From positions 9,301-73,300 of the forward strand of contig CAYTGU010000009.1 of assembly GCA_964437505.1 (NCBI GenBank): a DNA stretch of 64,000 bases, in the 5' to 3' direction. Under the pieces are notes generated by a model. That model did not search any database. It was given only the letters and a program-made list of their open reading frames with translations, and was not told the DNA's origin. The DNA is from JAHJDO01 sp964437505. GTDB lineage: Bacteria > JAHJDO01. The first letter of the stretch is position 1; each line of letters begins with the position of its first letter. The position numbers and the translations under genes are program-made. Shown piece by piece: positions 55,791-63,598 of the stretch.

Positions 55791-56540
55791 TTATCTCTGG
55801 CATTTTCTTTCCCACGCTTTTGCATATTTAGAGAACACATAAAAAGCACCTAATGCACACACTACTATTCCCACAGCTCCGTCCAAAAAACCCCTTTTAA
55901 GAATGTACATTTTGAAGAACTTACCAAAGGGCCACAGAACTAAATGAAATATTCCTATCCTATGCTTCCTCTTTAATATTTCTTTAGCAGCCGAATCAGT
56001 ATATTTATTAAACTTCTGGAAATAATGCTCCAAATTACGATATGGCTTATGAATCAGATCTCCCACTAAATAGCCTTTTCCCCCTTTTAACTCAACACTC
56101 GAACCTAATTCTCTATCTTTGTATACTGCTTCATCACGCTGAAATAGTCGCAAGACATAGTCAGGATACCAACCGCAATAGTTAACTGGTTTTCCCAAAA
56201 AATAATTCCTGCGAGCTATGTAATAGCCATTCAGATCAGGCTTGTTTTTTATAAGCTTTTCTATGTTCTTAGATAACTCGACTGTTACTGCTTCGTCAGA
56301 GTCAACTACCAATATCCAGTTACTCGTTATCTTCTTAAGCACCCAATTCAGTTGTCTTCCATAATTTACATACTTATTATAATATATTTTGTCAGTATAA
56401 GATTTAGCTATTTCAATTGTTCCGTCCGTGCTTCCTGAATCTACTATAACTATGTCAGTTATCCACTTAATACTCTCGAGACATTTCTCCAATGTGTCAA
56501 ATGAATTATAGGTCAAAACTATGGCAGATAAATTAGACAT
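55791..56540 (-). CDS. Glycosyltransferase family 2, LPS core-type
   Basis: The 249 residues are a GT2 enzyme with GT-A fold: SAIVLTYNSFDTLEKCLESI, IVIVDSGSTDGT, and the metal motif WILVVDSDEAVT, with FLGKPVNYCGWYPDYVLRLFQRD. This is typical of WaaE/KdtX-like LPS-core beta-1,4-glucosyltransferases. The C-terminal half is hydrophobic and basic, suggesting membrane association. It lies between the aminotransferase and the heptosyltransferase, which supports an LPS-core role. Acceptor and donor remain inference. Confidence 0.87.
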   Translation of the reverse strand: MSNLSAIVLTYNSFDTLEKCLESIKWITDIVIVDSGSTDGTIEIAKSYTDKIYYNKYVNYGRQLNWVLKKITSNWILVVDSDEAVTVELSKNIEKLIKNKPDLNGYYIARRNYFLGKPVNYCGWYPDYVLRLFQRDEAVYKDRELGSSVELKGGKGYLVGDLIHKPYRNLEHYFQKFNKYTDSAAKEILKRKHRIGIFHLVLWPFGKFFKMYILKRGFLDGAVGIVVCALGAFYVFSKYAKAWERKCQR

Positions 56541-56541
56541 C

Positions 56542-57651
56542 TTACTTCCTTGATAAGTTTCTGAGAATTTCTATGCCTTTATAAAGCACTTTATTTTCTG
56601 CAGCGTAACAGATGCGAAAATGGGTATTTCTTTCTGAAAATACGCTTCCTGGTATTACTAACAAATTGTTCTCCACAGCCTTACCAACAAACTCTTCGTC
56701 AGTCACCCCATCCGGAGTCTTTACAAACATATAGAATGCGCCTTCTGGCTTTAATATATCAAAATAATCCTTTAAGCCATTATACATCAAATCCCTTTTC
56801 TCTTTATATGAATCTATTAAGTGAGTCGGATTATACTCTAATGCGTTAAGTCCTGCATATTGAACAATTGAAGGAGCGCAAACAAAAGTATATTGCTGCA
56901 ATTTAATCATCTCATCAAGCAGCCATTTCGGCCCTCCGGCCCAGCCAAGTCTCCACCCCGTCATAGCGTAGGTCTTTGAGAACCCATTTAGCACTAATGT
57001 GTTTTCATAGATTTCTGCAATTGAAACAGAATCTTCCCCATAAACAAACTCATTATAAATTTCATCCGAAATTATAAGAATATTGTGTTTGTTAGCTATG
57101 TCAGCAAGATTTTTTAACTGATCTTTGCTATATACAGCACCTGTCGGGTTGCATGGACTGTTTATTACAATAATTTTAGTTTTCCTAGATATAGCCTGCT
57201 CAACCTTATCAACAGAAATATTAAATGACGGATATGTATCTATAAACACAGGAACTCCACCAACTATCCTGATCAGGTGTTTGTACATTACAAAATAAGG
57301 GTCAAACACAATAACTTCATCGCCTGGATTAATAAGACACATAAAAGCCAGTAGAAGCAGTCCTGATGTGCCGGAACTGATCATTATCTCCTCAAGATTT
57401 ATATTCCTTTTCTCTTTTTGCTGAGCCTTAATCTTTCCCCTCAACTCAGGTATACCCTGAGTAAGCGTATACTTATTTAATCCACTTTGAATTGCTTCTA
57501 TAGCAGCTCTTTTGACCTCTTCCGGCACATCAAAATGCGGCTGACCTATACTCAGATTTACCGGGTTCTTTAATTTAGAAGCCAAAGCAAAAACCTTCCT
57601 TATTCCAGAAGAATCTATTAAGGACATTCTCTCAGCAATTGCACTGTTCAT
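56542..57651 (-). CDS. Class I/II PLP-dependent aminotransferase
   Basis: The 369 residues are a fold-type I aminotransferase of the AspC/AlaT-like group. They have NLSIGQPHFDVPEEV, SSGTSGLLLLAFMCLINPGDEV, the PLP-contact NSPCNPTGAVYS, DEIYNEFVYG, and the Schiff-base lysine in NGFSKTYAMTGWRLGW. A C-terminal Arg (FRICYA) can bind the substrate carboxylate. Substrate specificity cannot be read. It overlaps no neighbour but is 1 bp from GT2. Confidence 0.92.
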   Translation of the reverse strand: MNSAIAERMSLIDSSGIRKVFALASKLKNPVNLSIGQPHFDVPEEVKRAAIEAIQSGLNKYTLTQGIPELRGKIKAQQKEKRNINLEEIMISSGTSGLLLLAFMCLINPGDEVIVFDPYFVMYKHLIRIVGGVPVFIDTYPSFNISVDKVEQAISRKTKIIVINSPCNPTGAVYSKDQLKNLADIANKHNILIISDEIYNEFVYGEDSVSIAEIYENTLVLNGFSKTYAMTGWRLGWAGGPKWLLDEMIKLQQYTFVCAPSIVQYAGLNALEYNPTHLIDSYKEKRDLMYNGLKDYFDILKPEGAFYMFVKTPDGVTDEEFVGKAVENNLLVIPGSVFSERNTHFRICYAAENKVLYKGIEILRNLSRK

Positions 57652-57655
57652 TAAG

Positions 57656-58201
57656 CTACTCCTCTAATAATTTTAAAATAGCAGGTTCCAATATATCCAG
57701 TTTTTGCAAGCCAAATCCCTTTCCATATATTCTGCCTTGCCTATCAATTATAAATATGGTCGGAAAACTTCTAATACCTCCATACAACTCATATACATAC
57801 TTCTCTCCTATGAGAACTTTGTACGTTATGCCAAATTTTTTTCTAAACAAGTTTACAGGATACAAACTCCCTTCATCCATTACAATTGCCAGAATCACAA
57901 CACCCCGCCTGCTATAAACGCTCTGTATGTACTGTAAATACTCTGCCTGTTTTTTTGAAAGAGGATCCCAACTATACCAGAACTCCAGAATAACAACTTT
58001 GCCAATAAATGAAGAAAGAGATACTCTATCACCATCAATACTCATTAACGCAAAATCCGGAGCCTGCGGATGTTTATTAAGTGTTACTCGTTGCTTACTC
58101 CTGGCACATGATGTAATAAGGAAACATACATACACTGCCAACGCAAATCCAAAAACTAAATTTTTAATTTGCTTATTCTGTAACTGCCTGAATGGAATCA
58201 T
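57656..58201 (-). CDS. Thioredoxin-like (TlpA/ResA fold) lipoprotein without CXXC
   Basis: The 181 residues begin with a signal peptide and lipobox (FLITSC) and continue as a TlpA/AhpC-type domain: QAPDFALMSIDGDRVSLSSFIGKVVILEFW, then VDEGSL-like and GGIRSFPTIFIIDRQGRI with the cis-Pro (FPT). The expected active-site WCxxC is replaced by YSWDPLSKK, so no redox disulfide is present. It would be a periplasmic or outer-membrane-anchored binding or scaffold protein; its function is unknown. It overlaps bioA by 29 nt. Confidence 0.85.
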   Translation of the reverse strand: MIPFRQLQNKQIKNLVFGFALAVYVCFLITSCARSKQRVTLNKHPQAPDFALMSIDGDRVSLSSFIGKVVILEFWYSWDPLSKKQAEYLQYIQSVYSRRGVVILAIVMDEGSLYPVNLFRKKFGITYKVLIGEKYVYELYGGIRSFPTIFIIDRQGRIYGKGFGLQKLDILEPAILKLLEE

Positions 58202-59522
58202 AGATTATCTTTAGAATCTGGCCAAGTTCCTTAATTCTAATACTCAATGGAGGTATTAAAACAATGACATCTTCCAGAGGACGAATAATCAATCCTCTTT
58301 TTCTAGCCTCCAGAATCACTTTATGCCCTATTTGCGCTCCTGAAGGATATTGTTTCCGTCTATCCTTGTCCTCAACCAACTCAATTCCTATTATCATCCC
58401 CTTTTGTCTGATATCTCCTACATGAGCCAACTTATTAAATCCTTTAAGCCCTATTTGTAAAAATTCTATCTTTTCTTCCAGAGATTCAAGAACTCTGTCT
58501 TCTTCAAAAATCCTTATATTTGCCAGCGCAGCCGCGCAGGCAAGAGAGTTTCCACTATAACTATGCCCGTGATAGAAAGTCCTATGCTCATCGTATTCAC
58601 CTAAAAACTGATTATATATTTCTTCTGTAGTTAATGTGGCTGCCAGAGGAAGATATCCACCTGTTATCCCCTTAGACATGACCATAATGTCTGGTCTCAC
58701 CTTTTCATGTTCACAAGCAAACATCTTTCCAGTTCTACCAAAACCCGTAGCTACTTCGTCTGCTATTAATAACACTCCGTACTTTTTACACAATTTGCTT
58801 ACTGCCTTTAGAAAACCCTTTGGAGCTACTATAATCCCTCCTGCACATTGCACCAACGGCTCTATAATCACACCAATGATTTTCCCGTGTTTTTGCTCCA
58901 ATATATTTTCTAATCTTCCTAAACAAGCCATATTACATAGCCGAAATGTTTTTGAGCATCTGTAACAATGTGGATATGGTACTTTAAAGCTGTTAAATAA
59001 AAGAGGTTTATATTTCTTATGAAAGATGTCCATACCGCCAACGCTAACAGCGCCTAAAGTATCCCCGTGATATCCTCCGACAAAGGAGACAAACTTGTTT
59101 TTTTGAGATTCTCCTTTCTGCTGCCAGTATTGAAAACTTATTTTCAGGGCTATCTCTACTCCTGTAGAACCATTATCCGAGAAAAACACCCTTTTAAGAT
59201 TTGGAGGTGTAATCTCAACAAGTTTTTTTGCCAGACATATTGTCTGTGTATTGGACAACCCAAGAAGTGTTGTGTGAGACACCTTCTTAATCTGTTTTAT
59301 TATTGCTTTGTCTATCTCTTTTTTTCTGTGACCGTGAATGTTAACCCAGAGAGATGAAACTCCGTCAAGATACTTTTTCCCATCAATATCAACAAGAAAA
59401 GAATCATATGCTTTCTCTATTATAACCTGCTCTTCTTTTCCGTACTCCTGCATCTGAGTAAAGGGATGCCAGATATGGTCCAGATCAATCTGCTTAAGCT
59501 TCTTTTTTATATCCTTATGCAC
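58173..59522 (-). CDS. bioA: Adenosylmethionine-8-amino-7-oxononanoate aminotransferase
   Basis: BioA makes 7,8-diaminopelargonate in biotin synthesis using SAM as amino donor. The 449 residues show HIWHPFTQMQEYGKEE, the substrate block DGVSSLWVNIHGHRKKE, FSDNGSTGVEIALKISFQYW, and LLIADEVATGFGRTGKMFACEH, with the PLP-lysine in VMSKGITGGYLPLAA. No other bio gene is adjacent. It overlaps the racemase by 8 nt. Confidence 0.95.
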   Translation of the reverse strand: MHKDIKKKLKQIDLDHIWHPFTQMQEYGKEEQVIIEKAYDSFLVDIDGKKYLDGVSSLWVNIHGHRKKEIDKAIIKQIKKVSHTTLLGLSNTQTICLAKKLVEITPPNLKRVFFSDNGSTGVEIALKISFQYWQQKGESQKNKFVSFVGGYHGDTLGAVSVGGMDIFHKKYKPLLFNSFKVPYPHCYRCSKTFRLCNMACLGRLENILEQKHGKIIGVIIEPLVQCAGGIIVAPKGFLKAVSKLCKKYGVLLIADEVATGFGRTGKMFACEHEKVRPDIMVMSKGITGGYLPLAATLTTEEIYNQFLGEYDEHRTFYHGHSYSGNSLACAAALANIRIFEEDRVLESLEEKIEFLQIGLKGFNKLAHVGDIRQKGMIIGIELVEDKDRRKQYPSGAQIGHKVILEARKRGLIIRPLEDVIVLIPPLSIRIKELGQILKIIYDSIQAVTE

Positions 59523-60228
59523 AATTGCCCTTAGCTATGCTTACAGCTGACTCTGCCAATACCTGACTGGAACTAATAAACGGCAGTGGAACTGTTTCCG
59601 AATCTACCACAAGTGGAATTTCAGTACATCCACCTATTATAAGTTCTGCGCCATTGTTTATAAGATCATCAATTGCATTATAAATTAGCTTCTTGCTCTT
59701 TCCTTCCAAACATCCGCATTTTATTCCTTCTCTGCCGTATATTGCTTCAGTAACCATGTCCTGCGATTTTTCATTAGGTTTGACTACATCCACACCAAAA
59801 TTACCTAATTCTTTCTGGTACAACCCTGCTTTTATTGTGCCCCGCGTAGACAATAAACCTGCTTTTCTAACATTGGGAAATTCTTTGTGAATTTTTTTTG
59901 CAACTTCTCTTATCATATGAACTATTGGAATTTTAAGATGTCCTTTAAGTTCATCATAGAAGAAATGCGCTGTATTACAAGGTATTATAATAAAATCTGC
60001 CTGTGCATATTCAAGCATTCTTCCTGACTTTATTAATGAAGAAACTGGACTTTCTCCTTTCTCAAATATTGCCTGAGACCTGTCTGGAATCTTGGGATTG
60101 TTATCAATAATTATATGAATATGTTCCTGATCCTTTTCAACAGGAGTGAGTTGTAATATTCGACGAAAAACATCGGATGTCGCTGCAGGACCCATTCCGC
60201 CTATAATGCCGATTATCTTCTCTTTCAT
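59515..60228 (-). CDS. Aspartate/glutamate racemase family protein
   Basis: The 237 residues are an Asp/Glu racemase-type enzyme: IIGGMGPAATSDVFRR, the first catalytic cysteine in PCNTAHFFYDEL, and the second in GGCTEIPLVV. Both acid/base cysteines are present, so activity is expected. The substrate (aspartate, glutamate or a hydantoin-like compound) is open. I use the ATG at 60228; the ATG at 60243 lies inside the UroD-like gene. It overlaps bioA by 8 nt. Confidence 0.88.
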   Translation of the reverse strand: MKEKIIGIIGGMGPAATSDVFRRILQLTPVEKDQEHIHIIIDNNPKIPDRSQAIFEKGESPVSSLIKSGRMLEYAQADFIIIPCNTAHFFYDELKGHLKIPIVHMIREVAKKIHKEFPNVRKAGLLSTRGTIKAGLYQKELGNFGVDVVKPNEKSQDMVTEAIYGREGIKCGCLEGKSKKLIYNAIDDLINNGAELIIGGCTEIPLVVDSETVPLPFISSSQVLAESAVSIAKGNCA

Positions 60229-60229
60229 A

Positions 60230-61264
60230 TCATGAGAGCTCATTTATTGGTATCAGCCACGCTTCAAATACGGCGCGGATATTTTCCGGTGGATTATTAG
60301 GACCCCACTCACACTGGGCAATCATACCACCAGTATCCCCCTCTAAACTCCGCCGAACACGTCCTACTGCTTTGTAAACATCTTCAACAGTACCGAATGG
60401 CAAAATACGCTGACGGTCTATTTCTCCCCAAAATGCTATGCGACCACTGAATTGACGACCAAGTTCCTCTATATTCATGCAAAAAAGCTGGCTATTAATT
60501 GCATCAACGCCAATTTCAATCAAGTCTTCATAAATAGCCGCGATATGTCCGTCGCTATGCATGAAGACCTTCTTGCCACTACTATGAATTATATCACAGT
60601 AATCCTTATACAGTGGCTTGAACAGCTCGCGCCACATTGCAGGCGAGATCAGCAAAGACTTTTGCGAACCCCAATCATCCATAAAACTTATGCCATCACA
60701 ATCTGTCGCAGCCCAAGCCTCAAGCTCTTTTAAATAAAACTCATGCACTATCTCAAGAAGACGGCGAAACTCCGCGGAGCCGTAGCCTATGTCCAGATAT
60801 AGGCTTTCCGTACCACGCAGGAACTGCATACGTTCAAAGGGACGGATACTTGTTCCACAAAGCATGAATTTTTGTTCGCCTGCAAGATTTTTTTCCTGGG
60901 CGCGGTTTACCTCATCCCAATCTGCCCGTTTGACAATTTCCCACGGCGGGCTAAAGTTGTTCATAGCTGAAAAGTCCGCCAATGGTGGATGTTTAACTTC
61001 ACCGACTATACCGTCCTCGCCGGACACCCAGATACAGCCCCAGTCATCAACATAGGTTCCCTTTCGACCCTCCTGACCGCTTCGCCTCTCACTTGACGCA
61101 AGTACATGTCCAGGGGCAATAAAATCAGAGGGGAACTCCTGTAATATCATATCCATTTGATCCTTAGCGAACATGTTCACCCATGGCAATGCCCACAATT
61201 GCCGAGGAGCACGATCTGGCACCTTAAATTCCAAAGTTCGAAATACTCTTTCTCTTGACGTCAT
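60230..61264 (-). CDS. Uroporphyrinogen decarboxylase-family protein, corrinoid methyltransferase-like
   Basis: This URO-D fold protein of 344 residues starts MTSRERVFRTLEFKVPDRAP. This family includes HemE and cobalamin-dependent methyltransferases (MtaA, CmuA). The HemE N-terminal substrate motifs are not evident, and the mid-region DCDGISFMDDWGSQKSLLISP and HSSGKKVFMHSDGHI are typical of the methyltransferase-like branch with zinc-like His/Cys sites. No corrinoid protein is adjacent. Base composition in this gene looks higher in G+C than its neighbours by eye, which may mean transfer. Two upstream ATGs (61285, 61276) are possible starts. Confidence 0.78.
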   Translation of the reverse strand: MTSRERVFRTLEFKVPDRAPRQLWALPWVNMFAKDQMDMILQEFPSDFIAPGHVLASSERRSGQEGRKGTYVDDWGCIWVSGEDGIVGEVKHPPLADFSAMNNFSPPWEIVKRADWDEVNRAQEKNLAGEQKFMLCGTSIRPFERMQFLRGTESLYLDIGYGSAEFRRLLEIVHEFYLKELEAWAATDCDGISFMDDWGSQKSLLISPAMWRELFKPLYKDYCDIIHSSGKKVFMHSDGHIAAIYEDLIEIGVDAINSQLFCMNIEELGRQFSGRIAFWGEIDRQRILPFGTVEDVYKAVGRVRRSLEGDTGGMIAQCEWGPNNPPENIRAVFEAWLIPINELS

Positions 61265-61268
61265 ACCA

Positions 61269-62657
61269 TTATCCATGCCTCGCATTTATGATTTTAGCAA
61301 CTCTTTTGCCCGCCCCCATAGCCTCAATCACTGTGGCTGCGCCTGTTACAATGTCCCCCCCGGCATATACTCCTTCAAGAGAGGTTTCTCCTGTAATATT
61401 ATCAGCAACTATATTCCCCTTTCTGGTTAAATTCAACCCGGGAGTCATAGATAAGAGCAGAGGATTTGGTCCCTGTCCAATTGCAATAACTATTGTATCT
61501 ACATCCTTTAAATACTCTGATCCGTCTATCGGAAGAGGTCTTCTTCTTCCGGAATCATCAGGTTCTCCAAGCTTCATTTTGAGACACTTGACCTGCTTAA
61601 CCCAACCTTTCCCGTCTCCTATTATCTCAACAGGCAATGTGAGCAGATCAAGTTTTATTCCTTCTTCCTCAGCATGATGAATCTCTTCAGCTCTTGCAGG
61701 CATTTCAGAACGCGAACGGCGATAAATTATGCAAACCTTTTCTGCTCCAAGGCGTCTCGCAACTCTTGCTGAATCCATAGCCACATTTCCTGCCCCAACC
61801 ACAGCAACTTTTTTCCCTATCCGGAGAGAGGTGTCGTATTCAGGAAATTTGTAAGCCTTCATAAGATTCGCTCTTGTAAGAAATTCATTGGCAGAATAAA
61901 CACCATTATAGTTTTCACCTGGTATTCCAAGAAAATACGGAAATCCTGCGCCTGTACCAATGAAAACAGCTTTATAGCCTGCGCTAAATAATTCCTCAAT
62001 TGTAATAGTCCTTCCGACTATAATATTTGTCTTGATTTCCACTCCCAAATTTTTTACATATTCTATCTCATAATCAAGAACATCTCTTGGCATCCTGAAT
62101 TCAGGGATACCATATCTTAGCACTCCACCGGGCGCATGCAATGACTCAAAGATAGTTACCCTCCAACCAGTTCTTGCCAGATCTCCAGCACATGTTAATC
62201 CAGACGGACCTGCCCCTATAACTGCTACCTGTGATCTGCCTTCTGCCTTCTGCCCTCTGTTGTCTGTCGTCTGTCGTCTATTTTTTCTCCCCCAGTCTGC
62301 AGCAAATCTTTCCAGCCTTCCAATTGCAATAGGTTCATTTTTTTTCTTTAAAGTACATACTATTTCGCATTGTGTTTCCTGGGGACACACCCTGCCGCAG
62401 ATAGCTGGAAGATTATTCTTCTTTCTCAATATATACAGCGCCTCTGGAAACTTGCGTTCTGCAATAAGTTTTATAAATCCCGGAATATCTATTTCTACAG
62501 GACATCCCGGCATACACGGAGCTTTTTTACATTGCAGGCATCTCTTTGCTTCTGCAACTGCCTGCTCTTCGGTATATCCAAGAGCAACTTCATTAAAGTT
62601 TTTTATCCTCTCCTGCGGTAACTGCTCAGGCATTAGAAGTCTTTTTTGCATCTGCAT
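61269..62657 (-). CDS. nfnB: NfnB/GltD-type subunit of NADH-dependent ferredoxin:NADP+ oxidoreductase
   Basis: NfnB holds the bifurcating FAD and NADPH site in the NfnAB transhydrogenase. The 462 residues show the double [4Fe-4S] N-terminal domain (CLQCKKAPCMPGCPV, CGRVCPQETQCEIVC), FAD motif VAVIGAGPSGL, NAD(P)H motif VVGAGNVAMDSARVARRLGA with YRRSRSEMPA, and GGDIVTGAATVIEAMGAG. A repeat (GACGACAGAC-like, 62234-62280) is inserted in frame between the Fe-S domain and the FAD fold, giving a Gln/Arg/Lys linker. It overlaps nfnA by 25 nt. Glutamate synthase small subunit is the alternative, but its position with nfnA argues for Nfn. Confidence 0.93.
   Translation of the reverse strand: MQMQKRLLMPEQLPQERIKNFNEVALGYTEEQAVAEAKRCLQCKKAPCMPGCPVEIDIPGFIKLIAERKFPEALYILRKKNNLPAICGRVCPQETQCEIVCTLKKKNEPIAIGRLERFAADWGRKNRRQTTDNRGQKAEGRSQVAVIGAGPSGLTCAGDLARTGWRVTIFESLHAPGGVLRYGIPEFRMPRDVLDYEIEYVKNLGVEIKTNIIVGRTITIEELFSAGYKAVFIGTGAGFPYFLGIPGENYNGVYSANEFLTRANLMKAYKFPEYDTSLRIGKKVAVVGAGNVAMDSARVARRLGAEKVCIIYRRSRSEMPARAEEIHHAEEEGIKLDLLTLPVEIIGDGKGWVKQVKCLKMKLGEPDDSGRRRPLPIDGSEYLKDVDTIVIAIGQGPNPLLLSMTPGLNLTRKGNIVADNITGETSLEGVYAGGDIVTGAATVIEAMGAGKRVAKIINARHG
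62234..62280. repeat. In-frame GTCTGTCGTC-type minisatellite inside nfnB
   Basis: Units of the type TCTGCCTTCTGCC and GTCTGTCGTCTGTCGTC run for 47 bp and keep the reading frame, encoding a Gln/Lys/Arg-rich linker. A shorter copy is at 37398-37422. Confidence 0.75.
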
Positions 62658-63478
62658 GGCTCCTTTTCAAACTCACATAAGGACTCTTTCTCTTCTTCGA
62701 TAAATCTGGCATTTCTGTTTGTCAGCTCGTCAAAATCGACAAGATGCCCGTCAAATTCAGGACCATCAACACACGCAAACTTTATCTCATTCCCAACAGT
62801 CACCCTGCATGAACCGCACATACCTGTTGCATCCACCATTATGGGATTAAGATTAACAATTGTCGGGATGTTAAACTGCTTTGTCATAAGACATACAAAC
62901 TTCATCATAATTATAGGCCCGATAGCTATGACCAAATCTACCTTCTTTTTTGTCAATATCTCTTTTAACGGGTCTGTAACAACTCCCTTTCTTCCGTATG
63001 AGCCATCGTCTGTTGTGATATGCAGTTCATCACTAATCTTCAGCATTTTATCTTCAAGAATAACCATATCTCTGGTTCTGGCTCCAATTATTGAGACGAC
63101 ATTATTCCCTATCTCCTTTAATGCCCTTGCTTCAGGATATATAACCGCTACACCGACTCCTCCTCCAATGCATACAACTGTGCCAAGTTTCTCCACCTTT
63201 CCCGGATGTCCAAGCGGACCTGCAATGTCAATTAGGGAATCTCCTTTTTTTAACATTCCCAATTTTTTTGTTGTTTTACCGACCTCCTGAAATATTATGG
63301 TAACACTGCCTGTTTTTGCGTCAAAATCATTTATTGTAAGAGGTATTCTCTCCCCTTTCTCATCTATTCTAAGCACTACAAATTGCCCCGGTTTTGCTTT
63401 TTTGGCTATTTCCGGCGCTAAGACCACCATGCTCTTTATTCCTTCAGATAACTGTTTTACATCTAATATTTCAAACAT
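62633..63478 (-). CDS. nfnA: NfnA-type subunit of NADH-dependent ferredoxin:NADP+ oxidoreductase
   Basis: NfnA is the ferredoxin-NADP reductase-like subunit (FAD, [2Fe-2S]) that pairs with NfnB. The 281 residues start FEILDVKQLSEGIKSMVVLAPEIAKKAKPGQFVVLRIDE and have the FAD-binding RIPLTINDF, the NAD-binding GGGVGVAVIYPEARALKE, and the C-terminal [2Fe-2S] ligands in DATGMCGSCRVTVGNEIKFAC. The extra cysteines in the tail (CEFEKEPCRC) are not family-typical ligands. The 25-nt overlap with nfnB couples translation. Together they can bifurcate electrons between ferredoxin, NADH and NADPH. Confidence 0.94.
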   Translation of the reverse strand: MFEILDVKQLSEGIKSMVVLAPEIAKKAKPGQFVVLRIDEKGERIPLTINDFDAKTGSVTIIFQEVGKTTKKLGMLKKGDSLIDIAGPLGHPGKVEKLGTVVCIGGGVGVAVIYPEARALKEIGNNVVSIIGARTRDMVILEDKMLKISDELHITTDDGSYGRKGVVTDPLKEILTKKKVDLVIAIGPIIMMKFVCLMTKQFNIPTIVNLNPIMVDATGMCGSCRVTVGNEIKFACVDGPEFDGHLVDFDELTNRNARFIEEEKESLCEFEKEPCRCKKDF

Positions 63479-63529
63479 GTTGAATTGCCCTCTAGTTTTA
63501 TATCAACAACGGAGAATTAATATACTTTA

Positions 63530-63551
63530 GCACTTATTAAATTACAAGTGC
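63530..63551. promoter_or_regulatory. Inverted repeat in the nfnA/DUF1015 divergent region
   Basis: GCACTT (63530-63535) and AAGTGC (63546-63551) flank 10 bp. On the minus strand a possible nfnA promoter, TTGTAA-17-TATATT, overlaps it. It could be a transcription-factor site; no family is recognised. Confidence 0.35.
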
Positions 63552-63598
63552 AAAAATGCTTGAATTTTATTCCCAAATACAGTACGCTTTACCTAACT

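Noticed and set aside
61269..62657. Glutamate synthase small subunit (GltD)
   Set aside because: Sequence alone would allow it, but the overlap with an nfnA gene and the absence of a GltB gene favour NfnB.
62646..63290. Plus-strand ORF of 214 codons inside nfnA
   Set aside because: Antisense to a well-supported gene; no ribosome site and no domain.
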